DNA from: Bacteroidales bacterium
GTDB taxonomy: Bacteria; Bacteroidota; Bacteroidia; Bacteroidales; NBLH01
DNA length: 9,201 nt
Assembly: GCA_027083715.1 (NCBI GenBank)
Contig: JALWNR010000806.1
Coordinates: 1 to 9,201, forward strand
Reading direction: 5' to 3'
A model generated the notes under the pieces. The model saw only the letters and a program-made list of their open reading frames with translations. It was not told the DNA's origin and did no database searches. Below, piece by piece: positions 1 to 5,917 of the stretch (the stretch's first letter is position 1; every line of letters starts with the position of its first letter). The position numbers were made by a program, and so were the translations under genes.

Positions 1-1416
1 GGCAAGAATTACTGTAGCACCACCACGAACAATGTCGCCGCCTGCAAAAATATCTTCAACTGATGATTGCATACTTTCTTTATCCACCACAATAGTTCCC
101 CATTTGGTTGTTTCCAGATTTTTTAAGCTGCTTGGAATAAGTGGGTTTGGTGAAACACCAACACTTACAACAACAGCATCAACATCCATCAGAAATTCAG
201 AACCTTCAATTGGTATCGGACGGCGACGACCGGATGCATCCGGTTCTCCAAGTTCCATTTTTTGTAAACGTACTTGTTTTACATGTCCGTCTTGATCTGC
301 AATATACTCAACAGGGTTGTGCAGATTCATAAATTCAATGCCTTCTTCTTGGGCGTGTTTTACTTCTTCTACACGTGCCGGCATTTCTTCAATGGAACGG
401 CGATAAATTATTACGGCACGTTTTGCACCCAGACGTTTTGCCGTACGCACTGAGTCCATAGCTGTATTTCCACCACCAATTACGGCAATAGTGTCTCCGA
501 AAGAAACAGGTGTGTCGTAATTTTTATCGGCAGCTTTCATTAAATTTACACGGGTCAGGTACTCGTTTGAAGAAAAAATACCGATTGAATTTTCACCCGG
601 AATATTCATAAATCTTGGTAATCCTGCACCACTTCCGACAAAGAATGCCTGATAGCCTTGTGCACGCAAATCGTCAAACGAAGCAGTTTTTCCTACGATA
701 AAGTTAGTACGGAATTTTACGCCCATTTTGCGCAAATTGTCTATTTCCACATCTACAATTTCATTGGGCAAACGAAACTCGGGAATACCGTATTTTAATA
801 CACCGCCAATTTCGTGCAGTGCTTCAAAAACAGTAACATCGTAGCCAGATTTTACCAAATCGGCAGCACAAGCTAAACCGGCAGGTCCTGAGCCAATTAC
901 GGCTACTTTAATACCATTGTTCTCTGCCACATCAGGGATTGCCATTTTACCGCTGTTTCGCTCATAATCAGCCGCAAAGCGTTCTAAATATCCAATTGCT
1001 ACCGGTGGTTTTTTTAGCTGTACGGTATAGAAACAACTATTTTCGCATTGTTTTTCTTGTGGGCAAACTCTTCCGCAAACTGCCGGCAAAGTATTGGTGT
1101 CTTTTAGTACTTCTGCTGCACCCAGAAAGTCTTTTACTTCGATTTTTTTGATAAATCCGGGAATATTAATTCCGACAGGGCAACCTGTAATACAGGTAGG
1201 ATTTGCACAGTCAAGGCATCTTTGTGCCTCAACTAAAGCCATTTCTTCGGTTAATCCTAAATTAACTTCTTCAATGTTTTGGCTTCGTTCTTCGGCATCT
1301 TGTTCCAACATCAGAACGCGCTCCATTAGTGTGCGTTCTTTAGCTTTTTTTGTTTTCCGCAGTTCTGCTCTCCATTGTTCACTGCGTTTTTCTTTATAAT
1401 AGCTTAAATCTTCCAT
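1..1416 (-). CDS. nfnB: NfnB-type large subunit of NADH-dependent ferredoxin:NADP+ oxidoreductase (GltD-like), C-terminus cut by window edge
   Basis: This is an FAD and iron-sulfur flavoprotein of the glutamate-synthase small-subunit family. The 472 visible codons begin MEDLSYYKEK and run off the window start; probably only about 20 residues are missing. An N-terminal ferredoxin-like domain has eight cysteines for two [4Fe-4S] clusters: C67, C70, C75, C79 and C114, C118, C124, C128. A dinucleotide fold for FAD follows (GSGPAGL at 175-181), then a second one for NADP(H) (GGGNT at 314-318), and the FAD-closing motif GGDIVRGGA at 459-467. Such proteins are often annotated as gltA or homotetrameric glutamate synthase. 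The nfnA-like gene only 15 bp upstream, and no large glutamate synthase subunit in view, favour NfnB: the subunit that binds NADP(H) and ferredoxin in cytoplasmic flavin-based electron bifurcation. A sulfide dehydrogenase (SudA) role in the same family cannot be excluded from sequence alone. Confidence 0.9.
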   Translation of the reverse strand, partial: MEDLSYYKEKRSEQWRAELRKTKKAKERTLMERVLMLEQDAEERSQNIEEVNLGLTEEMALVEAQRCLDCANPTCITGCPVGINIPGFIKKIEVKDFLGAAEVLKDTNTLPAVCGRVCPQEKQCENSCFYTVQLKKPPVAIGYLERFAADYERNSGKMAIPDVAENNGIKVAVIGSGPAGLACAADLVKSGYDVTVFEALHEIGGVLKYGIPEFRLPNEIVDVEIDNLRKMGVKFRTNFIVGKTASFDDLRAQGYQAFFVGSGAGLPRFMNIPGENSIGIFSSNEYLTRVNLMKAADKNYDTPVSFGDTIAVIGGGNTAMDSVRTAKRLGAKRAVIIYRRSIEEMPARVEEVKHAQEEGIEFMNLHNPVEYIADQDGHVKQVRLQKMELGEPDASGRRRPIPIEGSEFLMDVDAVVVSVGVSPNPLIPSSLKNLETTKWGTIVVDKESMQSSVEDIFAGGDIVRGGATVILA

Positions 1417-1431
1417 GTTTCAGTATATTTT

Positions 1432-2262
1432 TTACGCTTGCTGTAAAGCAAGATATCTTTCGTATGCTTCTGTTTCTTCTTTTTTGTAAGCATTGAGTCT
1501 CATCAACATTTCATCAAAATCAACCTGATGAGCATCAAATTCAGGCCCGTCCACACAAACAAATTGTGTTTTTCCGCCAACACTCACACGGCAAGCCCCA
1601 CACATTCCTGTTCCGTCCACCATAATGGTATTTAAACTAACTTCAGTGGGGATATTGTGTTTTTTGGTTGTCAAAGCACCAAATTTCATCATAATGGCAG
1701 GACCGATTATCATTGAGAAATCTACTTTTTCTCTTTCAATTACTTCTTCCATACCCATGGTTACTAAGCCTTTTTTTCCGTAGGAGCCATCGTCGGTCAT
1801 CACAATTACTTCGTCAGAGTATTTTTTCATTTCCTCTTCCAAAATAATAAGGTCTTTTGTACGTGCTGCCAGTACTGTAATTACACGATTTCCGGCTTCT
1901 TTTAGAGCTTTTACAATCGGATATAAAGGAGCAACACCTACTCCGCCTCCTGCGGCAAGTACGGTTCCGAAATTTTCAATATGAGTGGCTTTGCCCAGCG
2001 GACCGACCACATCTAAAATTTCATCGCCGACATTTAAATTTGCCAGTTTGGCCGAGGTAACTCCTACTACCTGAATCACTAAAGTGATTGTTCCTTTTTG
2101 AACATCAGAATCTGCAATGGTTAAAGGAATGCGTTCTCCTTTTTCATCGGTACGAACAATTACAAAGTGTCCTGCTCTGCGACTTTTTGCAATATCAGGA
2201 GCTTCAAGTACCAATTTAACCACTTTTTCTGAGAAAAATTCTTTTTCAATAATTTTATACAT
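1432..2262 (-). CDS. nfnA: NfnA-type small subunit of NADH-dependent ferredoxin:NADP+ oxidoreductase (SudB/PyrK-like)
   Basis: A 276-residue ferredoxin-NADP reductase-type flavoprotein. The N-terminal beta barrel carries the FAD motif R44-IPLTIA-D51. The nucleotide-binding domain has the glycine-rich AAGGGVGVAP at 103-112. The C-terminal segment holds a [2Fe-2S] site with D216, C221, C224 and C236; one Asp plus three Cys is the pattern I recall for Thermotoga NfnA. NfnA binds NAD(H) and pairs with NfnB. The enzyme couples exergonic NADP+ reduction by NADH or ferredoxin in a bifurcating or confurcating cycle. The start was set at MYKIIEKEF because family members begin here. The frame stays open upstream to 2385, but those 41 extra codons are AT-rich, lysine- and isoleucine-rich, and overlap an inverted-repeat cluster that looks regulatory. 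It is the first gene of an operon with nfnB. PyrK, the dihydroorotate dehydrogenase electron-transfer subunit, is the nearest alternative, but no pyrD is adjacent. Confidence 0.9.
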   Translation of the reverse strand: MYKIIEKEFFSEKVVKLVLEAPDIAKSRRAGHFVIVRTDEKGERIPLTIADSDVQKGTITLVIQVVGVTSAKLANLNVGDEILDVVGPLGKATHIENFGTVLAAGGGVGVAPLYPIVKALKEAGNRVITVLAARTKDLIILEEEMKKYSDEVIVMTDDGSYGKKGLVTMGMEEVIEREKVDFSMIIGPAIMMKFGALTTKKHNIPTEVSLNTIMVDGTGMCGACRVSVGGKTQFVCVDGPEFDAHQVDFDEMLMRLNAYKKEETEAYERYLALQQA

Positions 2263-2307
2263 AATATATATTTTTGTAAAATATATGATTTTTATCATTT
2301 GAGACAT

Positions 2308-2315
2308 CAAAATTA
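2308..2315 (-). promoter_or_regulatory. Possible Bacteroidota -7 box for nfnA-nfnB
   Basis: On the minus strand this reads TAATTTTG, matching the Bacteroidota -7 form TAnnTTTG. It lies about 45 nt upstream of the chosen nfnA start. No well-spaced -33 TTTG was found: the nearest candidate, at 2354-2351, is about 35 bp away rather than about 20. The call is therefore weak. Confidence 0.35.
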
Positions 2316-2318
2316 TAA

Positions 2319-2352
2319 AAAATACAGTCTGTATTTTATGTTGTAAAATACA
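2319..2352. promoter_or_regulatory. Inverted-repeat cluster upstream of nfnA, candidate operator
   Basis: A perfect 9-bp inverted repeat with a 1-bp centre lies at 2319-2337 (AAAATACAGTCTGTATTTT). Its right arm forms a second perfect inverted repeat with 2344-2351: GTATTTTA, 5-bp spacer, TAAAATAC. The unit AAAATACA thus appears three times in alternating orientation (2319-2326, 2337-2330, 2345-2352). The cluster sits just upstream of the candidate -7 box, where a regulator would act. No U-run follows on either strand, so it is not a terminator. The cognate regulator is not identified. Confidence 0.5.
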
Positions 2353-2505
2353 AAAGAACTTGTTTGATGACATCTTTTTGAACATATGTTGAAAAAGATT
2401 TTGTTAAATTATTCATTATTAACTTATTATGTTTTTGATGCTGTCTGTTTTGTATAAAGTAAAATGCATTTAAATTATCTATTTTGGCATTTTCCCATTT
2501 AATTT

Positions 2506-2537
2506 CTTCTTTCAAATCAGGATTTTAAAAAAAGAAG
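2506..2537 (-). other. Hairpin just past the vWA gene, weak terminator candidate
   Basis: A 7-bp perfect stem, CTTCTTT paired with AAAGAAG, begins 3 nt after the vWA stop codon. The loop contains a small inner pairing, AAAT against ATTT. There is no U-tract after the stem on the minus strand, so intrinsic termination is doubtful. The rest of the 2386-2539 gap, between the vWA stop and the nfnA upstream region, is AT-rich and shows nothing else I can support. Confidence 0.3.
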
Positions 2538-2539
2538 AT

Positions 2540-3901
2540 TTAGAATTTAATACTCACCGATCTGCCTGAGATAACTTTGAAATCTTTAATCTGTGATAGA
2601 TTCATTTTTTTAGCCAATGCTGTGCGCCAAATTATCCGGTAATTTCCGGGTTGTAAATAAATTGTTTCGCGTGTTATACCATTTATATTATAAACCCATT
2701 CTTGTTTTTTGTTTTTTAAAACATAAATACTGCCATATCCTTTAGCCGGCATGGATAAGTTAAGCAAACCGGGCTGAGGAATATTTATAGTTGTAGTTTT
2801 ACTTTGTGTGATTTTTATATTTTTTTTGTTGATTCTGGGAAGTGTAAGTATTTCTATATCATAAGTTCCTGTCAGGTATTTTTCTTTTTTATTAAGATCT
2901 TGTGCATATAAAGTTCTGTTTTTTCCGGCTTTGCGTACAATGAATTTCGTGTTTTTATATTCATTTCCAGATAGTTGTTTTACAATTAAATACCCTTGTG
3001 GTGCCGGCTTTTTAATTATGTTATGTTTATTTGGGATGATTTTTATATTATCAATAATAGTTTTTGGGATAGTATGTACTATTATTTTATAGTCAATTTT
3101 TGGATCCATGTATAAAATATCAGGGTTTCCTTTTTGATTTAATGTATGCATAAGGTTAAAAAGTAATTTGCCTGTTTTTTTGTTGTAAAAGGTCATGTTT
3201 ACATTTGTTTCGGTTGGTTTTCCATAGGTGTCTAGTAAGTTGATTTGTGCCGATGTTTTATTAAAAGTTTGTTTTACCACTACTTGCAGCATATTTTCAA
3301 ACTCATTTTCGTTTTGTGCATTATATACATTCCCTACACATTCAAAGGCTTTTTTTGTTTCCATATCTAAACCTATACCTATTATATAAGGTTTCACGAT
3401 AATATTTTTCTTTTGAAGCATTAAAGCAATGGCACAAGGGTCGCCATCACAAGCTTCAATTCCATCAGTAATTAAAACAATAATATTTCGTGCATTTGCC
3501 ATTGGAGGGAAGTCGCCGCCGGCTAATTGTAATGAATAGGCAATGGGGGTTGTTCCTTTAGGAACAATACTGTTTAATTTTGCTTTAATTTTTTGCGAAT
3601 TATTATTGGCGAATGGGACTTCAAGTTTTGAGTCGGTACAAACCGGTGGCGGAAAAGCGTATTGATGCCCGTACACCCGCAATGCTAATTGTGTATTGGG
3701 TAATTTATCCAGGCTATCTACAAGTTTTATTAGAATTTTACGTGCACTTTCAATTTTCTTTTTGCCTTCCCACTTTCCGTTCATACTGTTTGATGCATCA
3801 AAAATAAACAATATTCGAGTGGTTTTTATGTCTTTTGTATATTGAGCATTAGAGAGTGATGTAAGTAATAGACTTGCAATAATAAGTAATGTCTTTTTCA
3901 T
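2540..3901 (-). CDS. Secreted von Willebrand factor A domain protein
   Basis: A 453-residue protein with a Sec signal peptide (MKKTLLIIASLLLTSLSNAQ, cleavage probably after residue 20). A vWA domain at about 28-210 has an intact metal-ion-dependent adhesion site: D35-A-S37-N-S39, T117/T118 in GTTP, and D146 in the strand LITDG. Two cysteines, C151 and C156 in ACDGDPC, follow the MIDAS aspartate and could form a disulfide after export. The remainder, about 215-453, is beta-strand-rich and looks like two or three immunoglobulin- or PEGA-like modules, the last near 376-453; that is inference from pattern only. No lipobox and no C-terminal sorting domain were seen. The start is MKK because it gives a proper signal peptide. 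The open frame runs 37 codons further upstream into the foldback element and is not expected to be translated. The partner or ligand is unknown; vWA domains usually mediate protein contacts. Confidence 0.85.
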   Translation of the reverse strand: MKKTLLIIASLLLTSLSNAQYTKDIKTTRILFIFDASNSMNGKWEGKKKIESARKILIKLVDSLDKLPNTQLALRVYGHQYAFPPPVCTDSKLEVPFANNNSQKIKAKLNSIVPKGTTPIAYSLQLAGGDFPPMANARNIIVLITDGIEACDGDPCAIALMLQKKNIIVKPYIIGIGLDMETKKAFECVGNVYNAQNENEFENMLQVVVKQTFNKTSAQINLLDTYGKPTETNVNMTFYNKKTGKLLFNLMHTLNQKGNPDILYMDPKIDYKIIVHTIPKTIIDNIKIIPNKHNIIKKPAPQGYLIVKQLSGNEYKNTKFIVRKAGKNRTLYAQDLNKKEKYLTGTYDIEILTLPRINKKNIKITQSKTTTINIPQPGLLNLSMPAKGYGSIYVLKNKKQEWVYNINGITRETIYLQPGNYRIIWRTALAKKMNLSQIKDFKVISGRSVSIKF

Positions 3902-3964
3902 CAATACTATTTTAAATTTTAACTTTAAACGTTCCCCAGTAGGCGTACATTTGAATGTTTGGGT

Positions 3965-4149
3965 TTTATCCTTAAATCCGCAAGTATCTTTTACTGCAAA
4001 TCCAAACTGCACATCATTATTGGCAATGCTCGAAAAAACCTACTCACCGTATCAAGTGATACACCTGCGTTGCTTTTTTTTGCGCTACACCAATACTGAC
4101 GCACATTTTGGATTATCGTTACAAACATACCTGCGGATTTAAGGTTTAT
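3965..4149. repeat. 5-bp target-site duplication TTTAT flanking the foldback element
   Basis: TTTAT at 3965-3969 directly abuts the left end of the element, and TTTAT at 4145-4149 directly abuts the right end, in the same orientation. Identical short direct repeats immediately outside terminal inverted repeats are the usual footprint of DDE transposase insertion. The repeat is short and AT-rich, so chance identity in this background cannot be excluded without an empty-site comparison. Confidence 0.6.
3970..4144. mobile_element. 175-bp foldback element, MITE-like, non-autonomous
   Basis: The ends are 18-bp terminal inverted repeats, CCTTAAATCCGCAAGTAT at 3970-3987 and ATACCTGCGGATTTAAGG at 4127-4144, matching at 17 of 18 positions. 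The symmetry continues inward: AATCCAAA at 3999-4006 is mirrored at 4107-4114, and TATTGG at 4018-4023 is mirrored at 4090-4095. An exact palindrome, GTATCA-AG-TGATAC at 4049-4062, lies at the centre. The whole unit is therefore one long imperfect inverted repeat. The short open frames across it are not convincing genes, so it carries no transposase and would need one supplied in trans. Its left end matches the repeat at 9144-9201. It lies between the DUF4870 terminator and the vWA gene, 68 bp upstream of the vWA start codon, where it may affect vWA expression. The parent insertion-sequence family is not assigned. A REP-like structural repeat is the alternative. Confidence 0.75.
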
Positions 4150-4180
4150 TAAGAATATTAATAGGGTTATTTTCTTCCAA

Positions 4181-4216
4181 TAAATAAAAAAAGTCGTATC
4201 AATTGACACGACCTTT
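4181..4216 (-). terminator. Intrinsic terminator of the DUF4870 gene
   Basis: On the minus strand an 8-bp stem (GTCGTGTC against GATACGAC, with one G-U pair) and an AATT loop at 4212-4193 are followed by seven Ts at 4192-4186 and a further AT-rich run. It starts 10 nt after the DUF4870 stop codon. It should separate this gene's transcript from the foldback element and the vWA gene. Confidence 0.85.
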
Positions 4217-4222
4217 CAATGA

Positions 4223-4579
4223 TTATTTGAAATTTTTTAAATTATCATTGATGAATTTCCCAATCAGGGGTAATTCTTTTTGTTCACCCTTCACGGCTGA
4301 TATTATTCCCATAATTTCAAAAACTGCTATTGCAATATAAATTGTTAAACCAAACATAGCGGGTAAAAAATTATTCAGAATAACATTAATAATCCAAATA
4401 ATAAATAAACCAAGCCCTTGCCGAAGGTGAAACAAGTTAAATTCTGATTTCTTTTTTTCGTATAAAATGTAGGCTGCAATCCATAATATCCACAAATAGC
4501 TGAAAATTGCAATTGCTTTATCGTCATTAGATTCTCTACCGGATGAATTTGCTTGTGAAGGTTCTTGTATGTTATCCAT
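4223..4579 (-). CDS. Small DUF4870/Tic20-like integral membrane protein
   Basis: A 118-residue protein with a hydrophilic N-terminus (about 1-20) and three predicted membrane helices at about 22-40, 54-71 and 75-96. The pattern EFNLFHLRQGLGLFI at 46-60, followed late by a GIISAVKGEQKELPLIGKFI-type tail at 91-110, is typical of the small Bacteroidota membrane proteins grouped under DUF4870 or Tic20-like. The family has no firm biochemical role, and no function is assigned. It is a single-gene transcription unit, with a terminator immediately downstream and a long non-coding gap upstream. The start at 4579 is the only ATG that yields the usual polar N-terminus before the first helix. The family call is from memory of the pattern, not from a profile search. 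Confidence 0.75.
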   Translation of the reverse strand: MDNIQEPSQANSSGRESNDDKAIAIFSYLWILWIAAYILYEKKKSEFNLFHLRQGLGLFIIWIINVILNNFLPAMFGLTIYIAIAVFEIMGIISAVKGEQKELPLIGKFINDNLKNFK

Positions 4580-4911
4580 AATTTGAGATTTTTAGTTTTC
4601 AGCCTTTAAAATTATGAATTTTCATTATTTAAACAAAAAAATAAGGATATATGTTATTAAATTTCTAAATACAGCCTAATATAATGCTCTACAAAAAGAG
4701 AGTATCTTTTTTTGTTTTTTATTAGCAGTATATTATTTCAATACTTTGTTAAAAAATGAAGGGTGAAGAGTGGGAAGTGAATTAATTTACTGAAAATCAA
4801 TATACTAAGATTCAGCTTTGCTGTTTTGTAAACACTTGAATTTTAACATCTTGTAAAAACTCAATAAACTTTTATTGATATGTAGCTAATCTGCTTATTG
4901 AGTTTATAAAC
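4580..4911. other. Non-coding gap between the DUF4870 and transketolase genes
   Basis: About 330 bp with stop codons in all frames and no recognisable gene. It presumably carries the DUF4870 promoter, but I found no exact TAnnTTTG on the minus strand. A purine-rich stretch at about 4756-4780 stands out in composition only. The one structural feature is the inverted repeat listed separately at 4857-4905. Confidence 0.5.
4857..4905. repeat. 11-bp perfect inverted repeat with 27-bp loop
   Basis: AAACTCAATAA at 4857-4867 is exactly complementary to TTATTGAGTTT at 4895-4905. It lies just beyond the transketolase terminator and about 280 bp upstream of the DUF4870 start. It has no run of Us on either side long enough to act as a classic terminator. 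It could be a protein-binding site, a structured leader or a decayed element end; the sequence does not decide. Confidence 0.5.
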
Positions 4912-4944
4912 AAAAAAAATCCTTTTTCAACATTTGAAAAAGGA
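4912..4944 (-). terminator. Strong intrinsic terminator of the transketolase N-subunit gene
   Basis: On the minus strand a perfect 11-bp stem (TCCTTTTTCAA against TTGAAAAAGGA) with a 3-nt loop at 4944-4920 is followed by eight Ts at 4919-4912. It lies 27 nt after the transketolase stop codon. It marks the end of a monocistronic unit, so no C-terminal transketolase gene is co-transcribed downstream. Confidence 0.92.
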
Positions 4945-4971
4945 CTTTTAAACTGTATTGAGCTGCTTATT

Positions 4972-5817
4972 TTAATAATCGCCCAGAGTTTCTTCTAACT
5001 GAGCAAGTGCTTTTTCTAATTGTTCATCATTAGGTGCCACACCGTGCCATTTATGGGTACCCATCATAAAATCAACGCCCATACCCATTTCTGTTTTCAT
5101 TAAAATAACAATAGGTTTTTGATTTCCTGTTTTACTTTTTGCCAGATTTAAAACAGCTACAACTTCCTGCATATCATTACCGTTTGCTTCAAGCACCTCC
5201 CAACCAAAGGCTTCCCATTTAGCTTTCAGGTTGCCTAGGTTCATAACTTTATCAGTGGGTCCGTCAATTTGTTTTTGATTGTAATCAATCATTGAAATAA
5301 GGTTGTCAATCTTATGGTGTGCTGCAAACATGGCTGCTTCCCAAATTTGCCCTTCGTCTAATTCGCCATCGCCATGTAGCGAGTAAACTAATTTTGTGTC
5401 CTTATTTAGTTTTTTAGTAAGCGCTGCTCCTGCTGCAATAGACAAACCTTGCCCCAAAGAACCGGATGCAATACGGATGCCCTGAAGTCCTTCTTCCGTA
5501 GCGGGATGACCCTGCAAGCGTGTACCTATTTCGCGTAATGTACCAAGTTCATTGATGTCAAAGTATCCTGAACGAGCCAATACGCTGTACCAAACCGGAG
5601 CAATATGTCCGTTTGAAAGGAAAAACAAGTCTTGATTGTGTCCGTCCATGTTAAAATTGCCGGAATTATGGTCTAAAATTTCAAAGTACAAAGCGGTCAT
5701 AATATCTGCACAACCTAATGAGCCACCGGGATGTCCGGATGCAGAATGGTGGATCATTCTCAATATATCACGCCTTATTTGCGTAGCTGTTTTTTCTAAT
5801 TCCTGAATTGTTGCCAT
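4972..5817 (-). CDS. Transketolase, N-terminal (thiamine diphosphate-binding) subunit of a split enzyme
   Basis: A 281-residue protein matching only the N-terminal pyrophosphate-binding domain of transketolase; a full enzyme is about 620-670 residues. Visible motifs are SGHPGGS at 27-33 with H29, H71 after the SNG loop, QGHP with H104, GSLGQGLS at 119-126, and the thiamine diphosphate and metal signature GDGELDEGQ at 149-157 ending at N180 in DYNQ. H255 and H258 lie near the C-terminus. The pyrimidine-binding and C-terminal domains are absent because the protein stops normally at a stop codon followed by a terminator. Bacteria with split transketolase make the two halves as separate proteins that assemble in the cytoplasm. 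The enzyme moves two-carbon ketol units in the non-oxidative pentose phosphate pathway. The C-terminal partner is not adjacent on either side. The start at 5817 gives the usual N-terminus and sits 22 bp from a candidate -7 box. Confidence 0.93.
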   Translation of the reverse strand: MATIQELEKTATQIRRDILRMIHHSASGHPGGSLGCADIMTALYFEILDHNSGNFNMDGHNQDLFFLSNGHIAPVWYSVLARSGYFDINELGTLREIGTRLQGHPATEEGLQGIRIASGSLGQGLSIAAGAALTKKLNKDTKLVYSLHGDGELDEGQIWEAAMFAAHHKIDNLISMIDYNQKQIDGPTDKVMNLGNLKAKWEAFGWEVLEANGNDMQEVVAVLNLAKSKTGNQKPIVILMKTEMGMGVDFMMGTHKWHGVAPNDEQLEKALAQLEETLGDY

Positions 5818-5839
5818 AATTATTTTTGATATTTTGCTG

Positions 5840-5847
5840 CAAAGTTA
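5840..5847 (-). promoter_or_regulatory. Candidate -7 box of the transketolase N-subunit gene
   Basis: The minus strand reads TAACTTTG, an exact match to the Bacteroidota -7 form TAnnTTTG. It is 22 bp upstream of the transketolase start codon, giving a short leader. No clear -33 TTTG was seen at the expected distance. It lies in the 100-bp divergent intergenic region shared with the PafA-like gene. Confidence 0.55.
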
Positions 5848-5880
5848 ATTGTATTGAAATAATATAAAAATAAATTCGAT

Positions 5881-5888
5881 TATCTTTG
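5881..5888 (+). promoter_or_regulatory. Candidate -7 box of the PafA-like gene
   Basis: TATCTTTG followed by C matches the Bacteroidota -7 form TAnnTTTG and lies 29 bp upstream of the PafA-like start codon. A possible -33 TTG at 5854-5856 is slightly farther away than the usual spacing. It is divergent from the transketolase box about 33 bp away, so binding at one promoter could influence the other. Confidence 0.6.
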
Positions 5889-5917
5889 CGTGCTTATCTG
5901 AAAAATTTCTGAAAATT

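Noticed and set aside
1..1416. Annotation as the small subunit of a classical glutamate synthase
   Set aside because: The adjacent nfnA-like gene and the absence of a large glutamate synthase subunit in the window fit NfnAB better, although the family is the same.
2263..2385. Upstream 41-codon extension of the nfnA reading frame
   Set aside because: It is AT-rich, Ile/Lys/Phe-rich and unlike NfnA N-termini, and it overlaps the inverted-repeat cluster. The MYKIIEKEF start gives the normal family length.
3946..3953. TACATTTG, a -7-like box on the plus strand upstream of the foldback element
   Set aside because: No plus-strand gene follows it before the transketolase region, and there is no paired -33 element. 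It was treated as coincidence.
3951..4209. Short open frames across the foldback element on both strands (63 and 72 codons)
   Set aside because: They overlap each other, arise from an inverted repeat that mirrors itself, and show no recognisable domain or start signal. They were taken as chance frames in a non-coding element.
4048..4209. Similarity between the element's central palindrome (4048-4062) and the DUF4870 terminator stem (4195-4209), 13 of 15 bases
   Set aside because: Both are short palindromes in an AT-rich background. The terminator lies outside the target duplication, so shared origin is not supported.
4756..4780. Purine-rich GAAGGGTGAAGAGTGGGAAG stretch
   Set aside because: It has no repeat partner, structure or gene context in the window; compositional oddity alone is not enough.
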